Positions 1 through 10,958 are shown, numbered from the stretch's first letter. The stretch: DNA of 33,865 nucleotides from Martinezella hainanensis (GCF_900094555.1 NZ_FMAC01000022.1:1-33865), one strand, 5' to 3'. Made by a program: numbers and translations. Notes: generated from the sequence alone by a model not told the origin.

Positions 1-272
1 GCTCATAATGAGGTGTATTCTCTTGTTCAAAACGTAACCGTCGAAGTCTATTCCAAGGACCCAAATCTCTTCAGGTCCCGCAAGCTTCGCCGCCCACGTT
101 TCTCTTTCTTCTCATCTTCAATTGTCAAATAACCGACCAGAAAAACCAGTCAAAAACAGAACTTCCTTCAATCCCAGGTCTAACCCAGAACCACCAATCA
201 GCATCGCAGCCAATCAAGGAAACACTAGAGCGAAGGTCTTCGTCGCCAGCAGCGCCGCCGCCCTCGTCAGTG
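1..272 (-). other. rRNA operon 5' leader (16S rRNA expected just off the left edge)
   Basis: Read on the minus strand, this stretch has the layout of a rhizobial rRNA leader. A promoter lies at 279-308, then about 140 nt of untranslated RNA, a boxA-like motif at 124-135, a purine-rich tract of alternating GAA/GAG (about 100-120), and a segment ending near base 1 that resembles the sequence remembered immediately before the 16S gene in rhizobia. No supported ORF fills it. Seen: promoter, boxA-like motif and absence of coding sequence. Inferred: the transcript continues leftward into 16S rRNA, which is not in the window. A 16S-23S spacer is less likely because no 16S or tRNA lies on its upstream side. 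Confidence 0.6.
124..135 (-). promoter_or_regulatory. boxA-like antitermination motif in the rRNA leader
   Basis: The minus strand reads GGTTATTTGACA, followed by ATTGAAG. This compares with the E. coli rrn boxA TGCTCTTTAACA followed by ATTT. It lies about 140 nt downstream of the predicted start and about 120 nt before the window edge, where NusB/S10-binding boxA elements sit in rRNA leaders. The call depends on the leader assignment. Confidence 0.45.
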
Positions 273-278
273 ATCGGG

Positions 279-308
279 CTTATAGACCCCCCAACCCGAC
301 ATAGTCAA
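279..308 (-). promoter_or_regulatory. Strong sigma-70 type promoter of the rRNA operon
   Basis: On the minus strand the -35 is TTGACT (308-303) and the -10 is CTATAA/TATAAG (285-279), giving a 17-18 nt spacer that carries a G-run. This fits the rhizobial housekeeping consensus (CTTGAC, 17, CTATAT). The bases after the -10 are GCCCG, a GC-rich discriminator of the kind seen at stringently controlled rRNA promoters. Transcription should start near 272. An AT-rich tract lies just upstream of the -35. Confidence 0.65.
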
Positions 309-310
309 CA

Positions 311-356
311 GGCCGATTTTGAAAAAAATCAAAAAACATATAACTGATTGATTCTT
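311..356 (-). promoter_or_regulatory. AT-rich UP-element-like tract upstream of the rRNA promoter
   Basis: Directly upstream of the minus-strand -35 there is an A/T-dominated stretch with phased A and T runs (about 319-335) followed by a TATATG segment, in an otherwise GC-rich genome. Its position and composition match an UP element that binds the C-terminal domain of RNA polymerase alpha at rRNA promoters. Function is inferred from composition and position only. Confidence 0.45.
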
Positions 357-559
357 ATGTGAGTTTTGTGAACGCTCCTGTGATCTCGGCAAATATGCTG
401 CAGAAACACCCACAGATATCCTCGATGGAGCGCTCGGACCGGCCGCATGATGGCAGAATAAGCCGCAATGCTGCATTTCTGTGTTGCAGTCCTCATCATC
501 GCCCCTACCATTTTATGGGAAACGGGACATGGATCGCCGCAAAAAACGGCCGGTTGATT

Positions 560-573
560 TGACACCCCTGTCA
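560..573. promoter_or_regulatory. Perfect inverted repeat TGACA-4-TGTCA upstream of the M23 peptidase gene
   Basis: TGACA CCCC TGTCA forms two perfect 5-nt arms 63 nt upstream of the peptidase start. The first arm overlaps a TTGACA hexamer (559-564), but no good -10 follows at 17 nt. It could be a regulator half-site pair or chance. Bases 360-635 otherwise hold no supported gene. Confidence 0.25.
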
Positions 574-635
574 TAAATATGCACATCTTCGCCCCCAGCC
601 TGCGGCTCGCATGAAGGAAGCGGATCACGATCGGC

Positions 636-2576
636 ATGATGACGGACAAGATGATGCTCCGATCGCTCGGCAACGAGCCGCCTATCCTTGCCGATGGCAG
701 GCGGGCGCCGGATCGGCGCGAAGTTTCTCTCCGTTGGCTTTCCGGCACCTTCCTGACGGGCCTGACGTCAAGCATCCTGATGGGCGTGGCCTTGTTTGCC
801 GCACTTGATGGTCGCCAGCAGCTGGCGATCCCGGCAGAGGCCTACGCGACAGTCGACAATCATAATGCCACCGACGATCAGGTGACCCGCGGCGGCCGGC
901 TGATTTCCACGGCGATTGCCTCGAAACCGTCGGACCGCAATATTCTCGAGGTCTCCACGGTCGTACGCGACGGCGACAAGGAAGTGGTGCGCCGTCAACC
1001 CTTTGCCCATGTGAAGATTGCACTCGCAACCAATCGCATCGCCAGCGAGAGCTATCCTCCCTTCGATCCGCTGGCGATCTTCTCAGCCGACGAGAATATT
1101 CCGCAGCCGGCCAACAAGACCGGGGCGATCTACGGATCGGACGTCGAATCCGAAGTCAGCCTGAAGACCGTCGCCTTTCCCACCAAGGATATTCCCTTCC
1201 AGCTCGCCGGCTCGATGTCGCTCGATGAGGTCGAGGAGAACGTCCGCTCCAACGGTTCTGTGCTCGCCGACGGCAACACCCAGCTTTCGGCGCTTTATTA
1301 TGTCGACCCGCGCCGCTTCGCCAATGACGATTCCGATGTCGACCTGACGGCAGGCCTTGCTGCCCGCATCGTCGAGGAGAACATGTCGGTCTCGGCTCCG
1401 GAAGCCGTGACGGCACAGACGGAAGAATTCGCCGACGATATCATTCCGGTCCGCGAGAACACACCGATTGCGACCGCACTGACCGGCGCCGGCTACCTTA
1501 AGACCGATGCAGATGATATCGCAGGAAAGATCCAGCCGCTTTTCGGCTCATCCGATGTTTCCGGCGGCGACGTCCTGCGTATCGGCATTCTTCAGAAGGG
1601 CGAACAGGCGAAGATCATCCGCGCCAGCATCTATCGCGGCACGAAACATCTGCTGACAATCGCCCAGAACGACCACGGCGAATTCGTCGCCGGCAGCGCA
1701 CCGCCGATGCTCGATGCCATCGCTACGGCCTTCGACAATGACGCGCCCGCCGTGGCTGCCGGCCGCGACCTGCCAAGCGTCTATGACGGTATCTATCGCG
1801 CCGCCCTCTCCTACGGCATGACCAAGGAAATGGTGGCGCAGATCGTCAAGCTGCTTGCGAGCAACGTCGATTTCCAGGCACAGCTGAAACCGACGGATTC
1901 ACTCGAAGCCTTCTTCTCGGTGACGGACGACAAGGGGCAGGCGACGGCCGATTCCGAACTGCTTTACGTCAATGCCAGGTTCGGCGACAACGTCACCCGC
2001 TTCTATCGCTTCGAGGATCCGACCGATCACTCGATCGATTATTTTGACGAAGCCGGCAAGAGCATCCGGCAATTCCTGCTGCGCAATCCCGTTCCGACAG
2101 GCGTCTTCAAATCCGGCTTCGGCATGCGCCGCCATCCGATCCTCGGTTTTGCACGCATGCACACCGGCGTCGACTGGGCGGCGCCCCGCGGCACGCCGAT
2201 CATTGCAGCCGGTAACGGCATTGTCGAAAAGGCAGGCTGGGATTCGGGCGGCTTCGGCAATCAGACATTGATCCGCCACGCCAATGGCTATGTCTCCTCC
2301 TATAATCACCAGAGCGCCATCGCCAAAGGCGTCGTCCCCGGTGCGAAGGTGGTGCAGGGACAGGTGATCGGCTTCATCGGCTCGACCGGCCTCGCGACCG
2401 GCCCTCACCTGCACTACGAACTGATCGTCAACGGCACGAAGGTCGACCCGCTCCGCATCCGCCTCCCCGGCGGCAAATCGCTGGAGGGCGATGCACTCGC
2501 CAAGTTCCAGGAAGAGCGCAAGCGCATCGATACGCTGTTGACCGACGACAAGTCGAAGCAGATCGCCAGCAAGTAG
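636..2576 (+). CDS. Membrane-anchored M23 (LytM/MepM-type) peptidoglycan endopeptidase
   Basis: Predicted to cleave peptide cross-links in periplasmic peptidoglycan. The 646-residue protein has a short cytoplasmic N-terminus, one membrane segment (about 35-57) and a long periplasmic region. A helical/OapA-like MepM-type segment precedes a C-terminal LytM domain (about 480-620). Zinc and catalytic positions are intact: H509 and D513 in the HTGVD motif, H558, and H591/H593 in the HLHYE motif. The start is the first of several close ATGs (636, 651, 654). A GAAGGAAG tract lies somewhat far upstream, so the exact start is uncertain. It is divergent from the rRNA leader and converges on clpB across a hairpin terminator. 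The architecture resembles MepM-like hydrolases and, less certainly, the rhizobial polar-growth factor RgsM; I cannot confirm orthology. Confidence 0.9.
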   Translation: MMTDKMMLRSLGNEPPILADGRRAPDRREVSLRWLSGTFLTGLTSSILMGVALFAALDGRQQLAIPAEAYATVDNHNATDDQVTRGGRLISTAIASKPSDRNILEVSTVVRDGDKEVVRRQPFAHVKIALATNRIASESYPPFDPLAIFSADENIPQPANKTGAIYGSDVESEVSLKTVAFPTKDIPFQLAGSMSLDEVEENVRSNGSVLADGNTQLSALYYVDPRRFANDDSDVDLTAGLAARIVEENMSVSAPEAVTAQTEEFADDIIPVRENTPIATALTGAGYLKTDADDIAGKIQPLFGSSDVSGGDVLRIGILQKGEQAKIIRASIYRGTKHLLTIAQNDHGEFVAGSAPPMLDAIATAFDNDAPAVAAGRDLPSVYDGIYRAALSYGMTKEMVAQIVKLLASNVDFQAQLKPTDSLEAFFSVTDDKGQATADSELLYVNARFGDNVTRFYRFEDPTDHSIDYFDEAGKSIRQFLLRNPVPTGVFKSGFGMRRHPILGFARMHTGVDWAAPRGTPIIAAGNGIVEKAGWDSGGFGNQTLIRHANGYVSSYNHQSAIAKGVVPGAKVVQGQVIGFIGSTGLATGPHLHYELIVNGTKVDPLRIRLPGGKSLEGDALAKFQEERKRIDTLLTDDKSKQIASK

Positions 2577-2632
2577 CCTCCGCCGATCGGCCAATTTCCT
2601 GCCAGTTTCTCGCCGCTATGGCCAACAGCAAA

Positions 2633-2654
2633 ATGGCGGCCCGAAGGCCGCCAT
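2633..2654. terminator. Bidirectional intrinsic terminator between the M23 gene and clpB
   Basis: A perfect 9-bp stem ATGGCGGCC (2633-2641) and GGCCGCCAT (2646-2654) encloses a CGAA loop. It sits between the convergent stop codons of the peptidase gene (2576) and clpB (2678). A T-rich CTGTGTTTATT follows on the plus strand, and TTTGCTGTT follows on the minus strand, so it can serve both genes. Confidence 0.75.
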
Positions 2655-2677
2655 CTGTGTTTATTCCTAAGTGCCGC

Positions 2678-5278
<2,601 letters not shown>

Positions 5279-5399
5279 ATGAGACCTCCATGAATCGCTC
5301 TGCCCAGACCGGCGCAGACCGATGATTGAGATTGAGCCCCCTCAAGAGGCAGGCCCCGCCTTTCCGCCATTGAGATTTGCGGCAAGACAACTGAGGAGA

Positions 5400-5428
5400 A
5401 TATGGGAGGGTATTTGAAGAGTTTAAAG
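5400..5428 (-). promoter_or_regulatory. Candidate heat-shock (sigma-32/RpoH) promoter of clpB
   Basis: On the minus strand, CCCTTTAA (its CTTT core at 5428-5425) is followed after 18 nt by CCCATATT (from 5406). The alphaproteobacterial RpoH consensus is CTTG, 17-18 nt, CYTATNT. Each element here deviates at one position. The location gives a leader of about 115 nt before clpB, a known RpoH-dependent gene. Found by eye; no score was computed. Confidence 0.4.
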
Positions 5429-5520
5429 GGTCGTTGAACGGAAAAACCGACCTGCTTTGATCGATCCGTTTCCGCGGTCGAAGACAAGCGGAGAGGTCCC
5501 GGAAAAGTCCGCCATCTGGA

Positions 5521-5552
5521 CAAAAAAGAAATGGCGGCTTCCGCCGCCATTT
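5521..5552 (-). terminator. Intrinsic terminator of the DUF4167 gene
   Basis: A perfect 10-bp stem AAATGGCGGC (5529-5538) and GCCGCCATTT (5543-5552) encloses a 4-nt loop. On the minus strand it is followed by TTCTTTTTTG, a good U-tract, about 50 nt past the stop codon of the upstream DUF4167 gene. The stem core ATGGCGGC is the same as in the clpB terminator. Confidence 0.85.
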
Positions 5553-5599
5553 CCGCGTTCTCGCTTTAACAATCCAGTTCGCTCTCTAGGGAGCAGGCC

Positions 5600-6298
5600 T
5601 TATTCCGAGGCAGCATCCGCCATGGCAGGAGCTTCGCTCGACCCGGCTTCACCCTGGTCCTCGCCCTCGGCTGCAGCGCTGCGGCGCGGCTGGCGGCGCG
5701 GACGATTGCCGCCCGCACTGCGGCGGCGCGGCTGGCGCTCGGTGGCGGCAACGGCTGGAGTTTCCTCTTCGATTGCGACTTCGGCAGGAATGCCTTCGAT
5801 CACTGGCTGCGGACCTGTACCGTTGATAACTTCGGGCTCGCGAGCAGGCGCCGCGGCAACGGCCGGAGCGGCGTGCTGCGAGCGCGCCGATGGCTGAGCC
5901 ACCTGCGGCTGATCGTCGATCTCCTGCGCATCCATATCGTCGATGTCACGCTCGGCATTATCGCGGTCATTGTAATTGTGATGATCGTCGCGCTGGTAGC
6001 GCTCCTGCATCTGCGCCTGCGCGCTGGCAATGATCCGATTGTAGTGTTCGGCATGCTGCAGGTAGTTTTCCGCCATGACGCGGTCGCCGGAGCTTTGAGC
6101 ATCGCGAGCCAAGGCCGCGTACTTCTCGGCAATATGCTGTGCGGTTCCGCGGATTTTCACATCGGGACCGGAGCTGTCGTAAGTCCTGGTCAGCGGGTTC
6201 GAGCCCTTGCGGTTGAAATTGTTGTTGTTATTTCCGCCGCCGCCGTTGTTGTTATTACCACGCCCCCGACCGCGCTTGTTCTGCTGTCCTGGCCTCAT
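5600..6298 (-). CDS. DUF4167 family protein with Arg/Gly/Asn-rich N-terminus
   Basis: A conserved alphaproteobacterial family of unknown function, 232 residues. Residues 1-35 are a low-complexity basic segment (RGRGRG, then long Asn and Gly runs). The conserved DUF4167 core (about 35-105) contains LTRTYDSSGPDVKIRGTAQHIAEKY and a tyrosine/histidine-rich helix ending NYLQHAEHYNRII. The remainder is an acidic stretch (about 105-130), an Ala/Pro linker and another Arg-rich patch (about 190-210, RQPRRRSAGGNRPRRQPRR). The RG and RRR segments suggest nucleic-acid binding, and its usual neighbourhood with prmC/prfA suggests a translation or ribosome link; both are inference. AAGGA precedes the ATG by about 5 nt. 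It has its own terminator. Confidence 0.9.
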   Translation of the reverse strand: MRPGQQNKRGRGRGNNNNGGGGNNNNNFNRKGSNPLTRTYDSSGPDVKIRGTAQHIAEKYAALARDAQSSGDRVMAENYLQHAEHYNRIIASAQAQMQERYQRDDHHNYNDRDNAERDIDDMDAQEIDDQPQVAQPSARSQHAAPAVAAAPAREPEVINGTGPQPVIEGIPAEVAIEEETPAVAATERQPRRRSAGGNRPRRQPRRSAAAEGEDQGEAGSSEAPAMADAASE

Positions 6299-6645
6299 AG
6301 ATCCTTCACCTGAATTCTCTTCGTTGGGATAAAATCATACACGACACCTGCCGCCGCGGTTCGGACACTTCCAAACCAGGGCTTTCGTGTCGCAAGCAAA
6401 CTGCGCTTTGGCGCCGGTCTGCCGCTCGACTACGTCAGATTAAACTGATCACGCATTGGGTTATCTTCAACCTTTGACACTCTTACCAAAGAGCGGTTCC
6501 CCGAGGCTGTCCAAGATGAGCGAATCGTCTCGTTCATTCCCAGCCGCCCAACGCGTGAGCGCAACCTATATTGCTTCCTCAGGAAATCCAAGCTTTTTCT
6601 TTGCGATAACAACAGGGTCCCACAAATCCGCTGCAAAACGTCGCG
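6299..6645. other. Gene-free stretch between DUF4167 and prmC
   Basis: 347 nt with only short, unconvincing ORFs on both strands. On the minus strand a TATGAT hexamer (6339-6334) could be the -10 for the DUF4167 gene, but the matching -35 is poor. No strong hairpin with a T-run was seen to end the prmC transcript. Composition is more AT-rich than the flanking genes. Confidence 0.4.
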
Positions 6646-7521
6646 TTATTGTTGAAATTCAAACACAAGAACCCGGTCGTTCTGTCCGTAGTCACGAACC
6701 GCCTCGACAAGGGAAAATCCTGCTCCTTCAAAAACCGAAGTCACCGTTTCACGCTGATCGTAGCCGATCTCCACACCAATCATACCATTCGGATGTAGAA
6801 ATCGAGCCGCATCCTTTGCGATCGCCCTGTATGCATCCAGCCCATCAAGGCCCCCGTCAAGGGCCGCGGGAGGATCGAAATCCTTTACTTCTGGAGCGAG
6901 AGTGGAAATGACACTAGAGGCAATATAGGGCGGATTTGAGACAATCACGTGAAAACACTCGTGGATGGCTTCAAACCAGCTTCCATGCGCAGTCTCAAAC
7001 CGCGCCGCCAGGCCATTTCGCTCAGCGTTCCCGCGAGCGGTTTCCAGCGCCTCGCTGGAAATGTCGGAACCTACACCCGTCGCTCCGGGGCATTCATGAA
7101 GCAGAGCCAGACAAATAGCCCCGGTTCCCGTTCCGATGTCCAGTATATGGACATTGCCGATCTTGGATTCAAGACGCCGCAGATGCGGCAACATCGTATC
7201 GACGAGAATTTCCGTATCGGGCCGCGGTTCCAGCGTCGCCGCCGAAAGCCGTAGCGAAAGACCGTAAAACTCCCGCTCGCCGAGAATGCGATAGACCGGC
7301 TCGTGATTGAGCCGGCGGGCGATCGCCGCGCGTACCGTCGCGGCATCACCCTCGGACACGGGCTCGGAGCCATGCATCACGAGCCCAGTGGCGGAAAGAT
7401 GCAGAAGACCGCCGACAAGAATGCGGGCTTCCGTGGCGGGATCATCGAGATCGGCCTCGGCGAAGCGGGCGCGCACCTCCTGCAGGAGCCCGGATATGGT
7501 TGGCCCCTGCCCGCCGCTCAT
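6646..7521 (-). CDS. prmC: PrmC, release-factor glutamine methyltransferase
   Basis: Transfers a methyl group from SAM to the glutamine of the GGQ motif of RF1/RF2, which raises termination efficiency. The 291-residue protein has an N-terminal helical substrate domain (1-85) and a Rossmann methyltransferase domain. The SAM loop ILDIGTGTGAICLAL lies at about 125-140, and the diagnostic glutamine-binding NPPY motif is at 196-199. The ATG at 7521 overlaps the prfA stop by 4 nt (ATGA), so the enzyme is translationally coupled to its own substrate. The predicted C-terminus ends VLVFEFQQ. The assignment is secure. Confidence 0.96.
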   Translation of the reverse strand: MSGGQGPTISGLLQEVRARFAEADLDDPATEARILVGGLLHLSATGLVMHGSEPVSEGDAATVRAAIARRLNHEPVYRILGEREFYGLSLRLSAATLEPRPDTEILVDTMLPHLRRLESKIGNVHILDIGTGTGAICLALLHECPGATGVGSDISSEALETARGNAERNGLAARFETAHGSWFEAIHECFHVIVSNPPYIASSVISTLAPEVKDFDPPAALDGGLDGLDAYRAIAKDAARFLHPNGMIGVEIGYDQRETVTSVFEGAGFSLVEAVRDYGQNDRVLVFEFQQ

Positions 7522-8597
7522 GCCTGTTCGCCAAGCTGGGCGAGCTGGCTCGCCTGGTAATCCGCCAGCAGCGCATCGACCACTTCGTCGATCTCGCCGA
7601 CCATCATCCGGTCGAGCTTATAGAGCGTCAGGTTGATGCGGTGATCGGTAACGCGCCCCTGCGGGAAATTATAGGTGCGGATGCGCTCGGAGCGGTCGCC
7701 CGAGCCGACCTGGCTCTTGCGGTCGGCCGAACGCTCGCTGTCGGCGCGCTGGCGCTCCATGTCGAAGAGCCGCGAGCGCAGGACCTGCATGGCCTTGGCG
7801 CGGTTCTGGTGCTGTGATTTTTCCGAACTCGTGACGACGATGCCCGAGGGAAGATGCGTGATGCGCACGGCCGAGTCCGTCGTATTGACGTGCTGGCCGC
7901 CGGCGCCGGACGAACGCATCGTGTCGATGCGGATATCCTCGGGCCGGATCTCGATATCGATTTCCTCGGCTTCCGGCAGCACGGCAACGGTTGCCGCCGA
8001 GGTGTGGATGCGCCCGCTCGCCTCCGTTTCCGGCACGCGTTGCACGCGGTGGACGCCGGATTCGAACTTCAGCCGGGAAAAGACCCCCTTGCCGCTGATT
8101 GTGGCGATGATTTCCTTGAAGCCGCCGGCTTCGCCGTCGCTCGCCGAAAGTACTTCCACCTTCCAGCCGTTGCTGGCGGCAAAGCGCTCATACATGCGAA
8201 AAAGATCGCCAGCGAAAAGCGCCGCTTCGGAACCGCCGGTGCCCGCGCGGATTTCGAGGATCGCGCTCTTCTCGTCGGCGGCATCCTTCGGCAGAAGCTC
8301 GATCTGGATGTCCTTTTCCAGCGTCTCGATGCGCTCCTTAACCTCGGGCAGCTCCATTTCGGCAAGATCGCGCATCTCGCGATCGACGGATTTGTCAGAG
8401 AGCATGGTTTCGAGATCGGCGACCTCGGCAAGGGCGCGCTCGTAGTCGCGGATCTTGGTCACGACCGGCTGCAGTTCAGAATATTCGGAAGCAAGCTTCA
8501 CATAGACATCCGCGGCCGGGCCGGCGGACATGCGCGCCTCGATCTCGCCGAAACGACGTTCCAACTCGCGCATTTTTTCAACGGGGAGCTTCGCCAC
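7518..8597 (-). CDS. prfA: Peptide chain release factor 1
   Basis: Recognises UAA/UAG in the ribosomal A site and triggers peptidyl-tRNA hydrolysis. Both RF1 hallmarks are present: the PxT codon-recognition motif as PET (189-191) and the catalytic GGQ (233-235), the latter almost at E. coli numbering. The start I choose is GTG at 8597 (MAKLPVEKM...), giving 359 residues against 360 in E. coli. GGAG lies exactly 6 nt upstream (8607-8604). An upstream in-frame TTG at 8609 overlaps that Shine-Dalgarno and is less likely. Downstream, prmC overlaps by 4 nt. ptsP ends 93 nt upstream on the same strand. Confidence 0.96.
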   Translation of the reverse strand: MAKLPVEKMRELERRFGEIEARMSAGPAADVYVKLASEYSELQPVVTKIRDYERALAEVADLETMLSDKSVDREMRDLAEMELPEVKERIETLEKDIQIELLPKDAADEKSAILEIRAGTGGSEAALFAGDLFRMYERFAASNGWKVEVLSASDGEAGGFKEIIATISGKGVFSRLKFESGVHRVQRVPETEASGRIHTSAATVAVLPEAEEIDIEIRPEDIRIDTMRSSGAGGQHVNTTDSAVRITHLPSGIVVTSSEKSQHQNRAKAMQVLRSRLFDMERQRADSERSADRKSQVGSGDRSERIRTYNFPQGRVTDHRINLTLYKLDRMMVGEIDEVVDALLADYQASQLAQLGEQA

Positions 8598-8690
8598 CCT
8601 GTACTCCAATTCTTCTTATTATCTCTGCTTTGATGTTGTGATGCGCATGACCCTGCCTGCAAACCGCTTCGTGTTTTTCAGGATCACGCG

Positions 8691-10958
8691 CTAAAGCGGA
8701 ATATTGTGGCTCTCGGCAAAGCCTACAAGGATATCCCGCATCGAAGCCGTCGGCTGCTTGTCATCGAGTGCGGCCTCCATGACATCGGAGAGGGCCTTGA
8801 GGTCAAGCCCGAGCAGCATTGCCTTGACCGGGCCGATCGAGGCCGGCGACATCGAAACCGAGCGGAAGCCGATGCCGAGCAGGGCCATGGCCGAAATCGT
8901 CTTGCCGGCCAGTTCGCCGCAAAGCGTCACCGGCGTCTTGTTGCTCTCGCCGGCGCGTACGATATCACGCAGGATACGCAGGAACGGACGTTCGAGCGGG
9001 TCGAAGCGATCCGAAACCCGGGCATTGCCGCGATCAACCGCCATCGAAAACTGGAACAGGTCGTTGGAGCCGACCGAAACGAAATCGACTTCCGCCATCA
9101 GTTCGTCCAGCTGCCACAGGAGCGCCGGCACTTCCAGCATGGCGCCGAACTGCAGCTTGCGCGGCAGGCTATGCCCGAAGCGTGAGAGGTGCTGCACCTC
9201 CTTCTGCAGGAGCTCGCGCACCGCCCTGATCTCGGAGACTTCCGTCACCATCGGCACCATCATCTTCAATTCGTTGTCGGCCGCAGCCTTCAGCATGGCC
9301 CGGAGCTGCGTGCGCAGCAGACCCGGCCGATCGAGCGACAGGCGGATGGCACGCCAGCCGAGCGCCGGGTTCTCTTCCTCATGGGCGCGGAAATAGGGAA
9401 CGACCTTGTCGCCGCCAATGTCGAGCGTGCGGAAGGTAACGACACGACCGCCCGCCTGCTTCATGACATTGCGATAGAAGACTTCCTGCTCTTCCGCCTT
9501 CGGCATGGTCGAGGCGATCATGAACTGCAGCTCGGTGCGGAACAGACCGATACCCTCGGCGCCGGATTCGGCAAGCTGCGGCAGGTCGACCAAAAGGCCG
9601 GCATTCATCAGCAGAGAGATGCGCTGCCCGTCCTTGGTAACCGGCTCGACGGAGCGCAGCGCTCGGAACTGCTCCTGCCGACGAGCGCGGAACCGCACCT
9701 TCTCCTCATAGGAGCGTTGATGATCGGCCATCGGCCGCAGATGCACGTGACCGCCGTCGCCATCGATGATGACCGGATCGCCGTTTTCCGCCAGCGCAAC
9801 AACACCGACCGCCTGTCCGACGACCGGGATGCCCATGGCACGCGCCACGATGACGACGTGGCTGGTGACCGCGCCCTCTTCCAGAACTAGGCCGCGAATA
9901 TTGGCCCGCGGATAATCGAGCAGCTCTGCCGCACCCATGGCGCGCGCGAAGATGATGGCATCACCCGGGAAACCTTCGGCGCTCGTGCGGCCCGAATGGC
10001 CGATGAGCTGCCGGAGCAGGCGGTTCGCCAGATCTTCAAAGTCGTGCATGCGCTCGCGCAGATAGGGATCGGTCAGGCGCATCATGCGCGCCTTGGTGTC
10101 GCTCTGCACCTTTTCGACGGCGGCTTCGGCGGTCAGGCCGTTGCGGACAGCTTCCTCGAGTTTGCGCACCCAGCCCTGGTCATGCGCGAACATGCGGTAG
10201 GTCTCAAGCACCTCGCGATGCTCGCCTTCCATGGACACGTCGCGACGCGACAGCATGTCGTCGATCGAGATGCGCAGCGAGCCGAGTGCTTCGGCGAGAC
10301 GGCCGATTTCCTTGTCGGCATCCTCGTTCAAGAGGTTGGTGACGACGATGCGCGGCTCGTGCAGCACGACATAGCCGAGGCCGATGCCCTCATTGTAGGT
10401 GTCGCCATCGATGGTGACGGAGCGGGTAAGATCAAGCTCCAGGCCGGGCTTGGTGATCTTCTTCAGCTCGCCGGTGGCGATCATCTCGGCCAGCACCATG
10501 GCCGTCGTTTCGAGCGCCTCCAGCTCTTCCTCGCGATAGTTGCGGCTCGCCTTGTTCTGAACGACGAGAACGCCGAGCGACCGGCCGGTGCGCAGGATCG
10601 GCACGCCGAGGAAGGAGTGGTAGATCTCTTCGCCGGTTTCCGGCAGATAACGGAAGGCTGGGTGCGATTGCGCATCCGAAAGATTGAGCGGTTGGGCGGA
10701 TGCGGCGATCGTGCCGACGAGGCCCTGCCCCATCTTCAATTGCGAGAGGTGGACGGCCTCTTTATTCAGACCCTCGGTGGCGTAAAGTTCAAGGACACCG
10801 TCGGCGCGCAGCACATAGACCGAGCACACTTCTGCGACCATGTTGCTGGCAATCTGGCGGACGATCCGGTCAAGACGCTCCTGCGGCTCCAGCGGCTCCG
10901 CCATCAATTCGCGTAGCCGCTTGAGCAGAACGCGTGGACCGCCGGATAGGTCTCTCAT
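8691..10958 (-). CDS. ptsP: PtsP, enzyme I of the nitrogen phosphotransferase system
   Basis: Autophosphorylates from PEP and passes phosphate to NPr (PtsO) and then PtsN, a regulatory chain tied to nitrogen, potassium and carbon status. The 755-residue protein has an N-terminal GAF domain (about 15-165), absent from sugar-PTS enzyme I. A PEP-utilising N-domain follows, then the swivelling phosphohistidine domain with H367 in the TSHVVIVAR motif, and a C-terminal PEP-binding TIM barrel (EGIGLFRTE, SVGSNDLFQF, and CGELAG with C680). The start is ATG 10958 with GGGAG about 11 nt upstream. It lies 100 nt downstream of lysC in the same direction; co-transcription is plausible. ptsO and ptsN are not in the window. 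Confidence 0.96.
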   Translation of the reverse strand: MRDLSGGPRVLLKRLRELMAEPLEPQERLDRIVRQIASNMVAEVCSVYVLRADGVLELYATEGLNKEAVHLSQLKMGQGLVGTIAASAQPLNLSDAQSHPAFRYLPETGEEIYHSFLGVPILRTGRSLGVLVVQNKASRNYREEELEALETTAMVLAEMIATGELKKITKPGLELDLTRSVTIDGDTYNEGIGLGYVVLHEPRIVVTNLLNEDADKEIGRLAEALGSLRISIDDMLSRRDVSMEGEHREVLETYRMFAHDQGWVRKLEEAVRNGLTAEAAVEKVQSDTKARMMRLTDPYLRERMHDFEDLANRLLRQLIGHSGRTSAEGFPGDAIIFARAMGAAELLDYPRANIRGLVLEEGAVTSHVVIVARAMGIPVVGQAVGVVALAENGDPVIIDGDGGHVHLRPMADHQRSYEEKVRFRARRQEQFRALRSVEPVTKDGQRISLLMNAGLLVDLPQLAESGAEGIGLFRTELQFMIASTMPKAEEQEVFYRNVMKQAGGRVVTFRTLDIGGDKVVPYFRAHEEENPALGWRAIRLSLDRPGLLRTQLRAMLKAAADNELKMMVPMVTEVSEIRAVRELLQKEVQHLSRFGHSLPRKLQFGAMLEVPALLWQLDELMAEVDFVSVGSNDLFQFSMAVDRGNARVSDRFDPLERPFLRILRDIVRAGESNKTPVTLCGELAGKTISAMALLGIGFRSVSMSPASIGPVKAMLLGLDLKALSDVMEAALDDKQPTASMRDILVGFAESHNIPL

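Noticed and set aside
140..165. Second rRNA promoter (TTGACT-16-TATTTG) within the leader
   Set aside because: It overlaps the boxA-like element and its -10 match is poor; more likely part of the antitermination region.
122..304. Short ORF in the rRNA leader region
   Set aside because: It lies in the predicted untranslated leader, on the opposite strand, with no domain or ribosome site.
329..775. Minus-strand ORF crossing the M23 gene start
   Set aside because: It overlaps the confident peptidase N-terminus and the rRNA promoter region; no recognisable family.
5340..5385. CTTGAG and CTTGCC hexamers upstream of clpB as alternative heat-shock -35 boxes
   Set aside because: No fitting -10 at 17-18 nt downstream; the 5400-5428 pair fits better.
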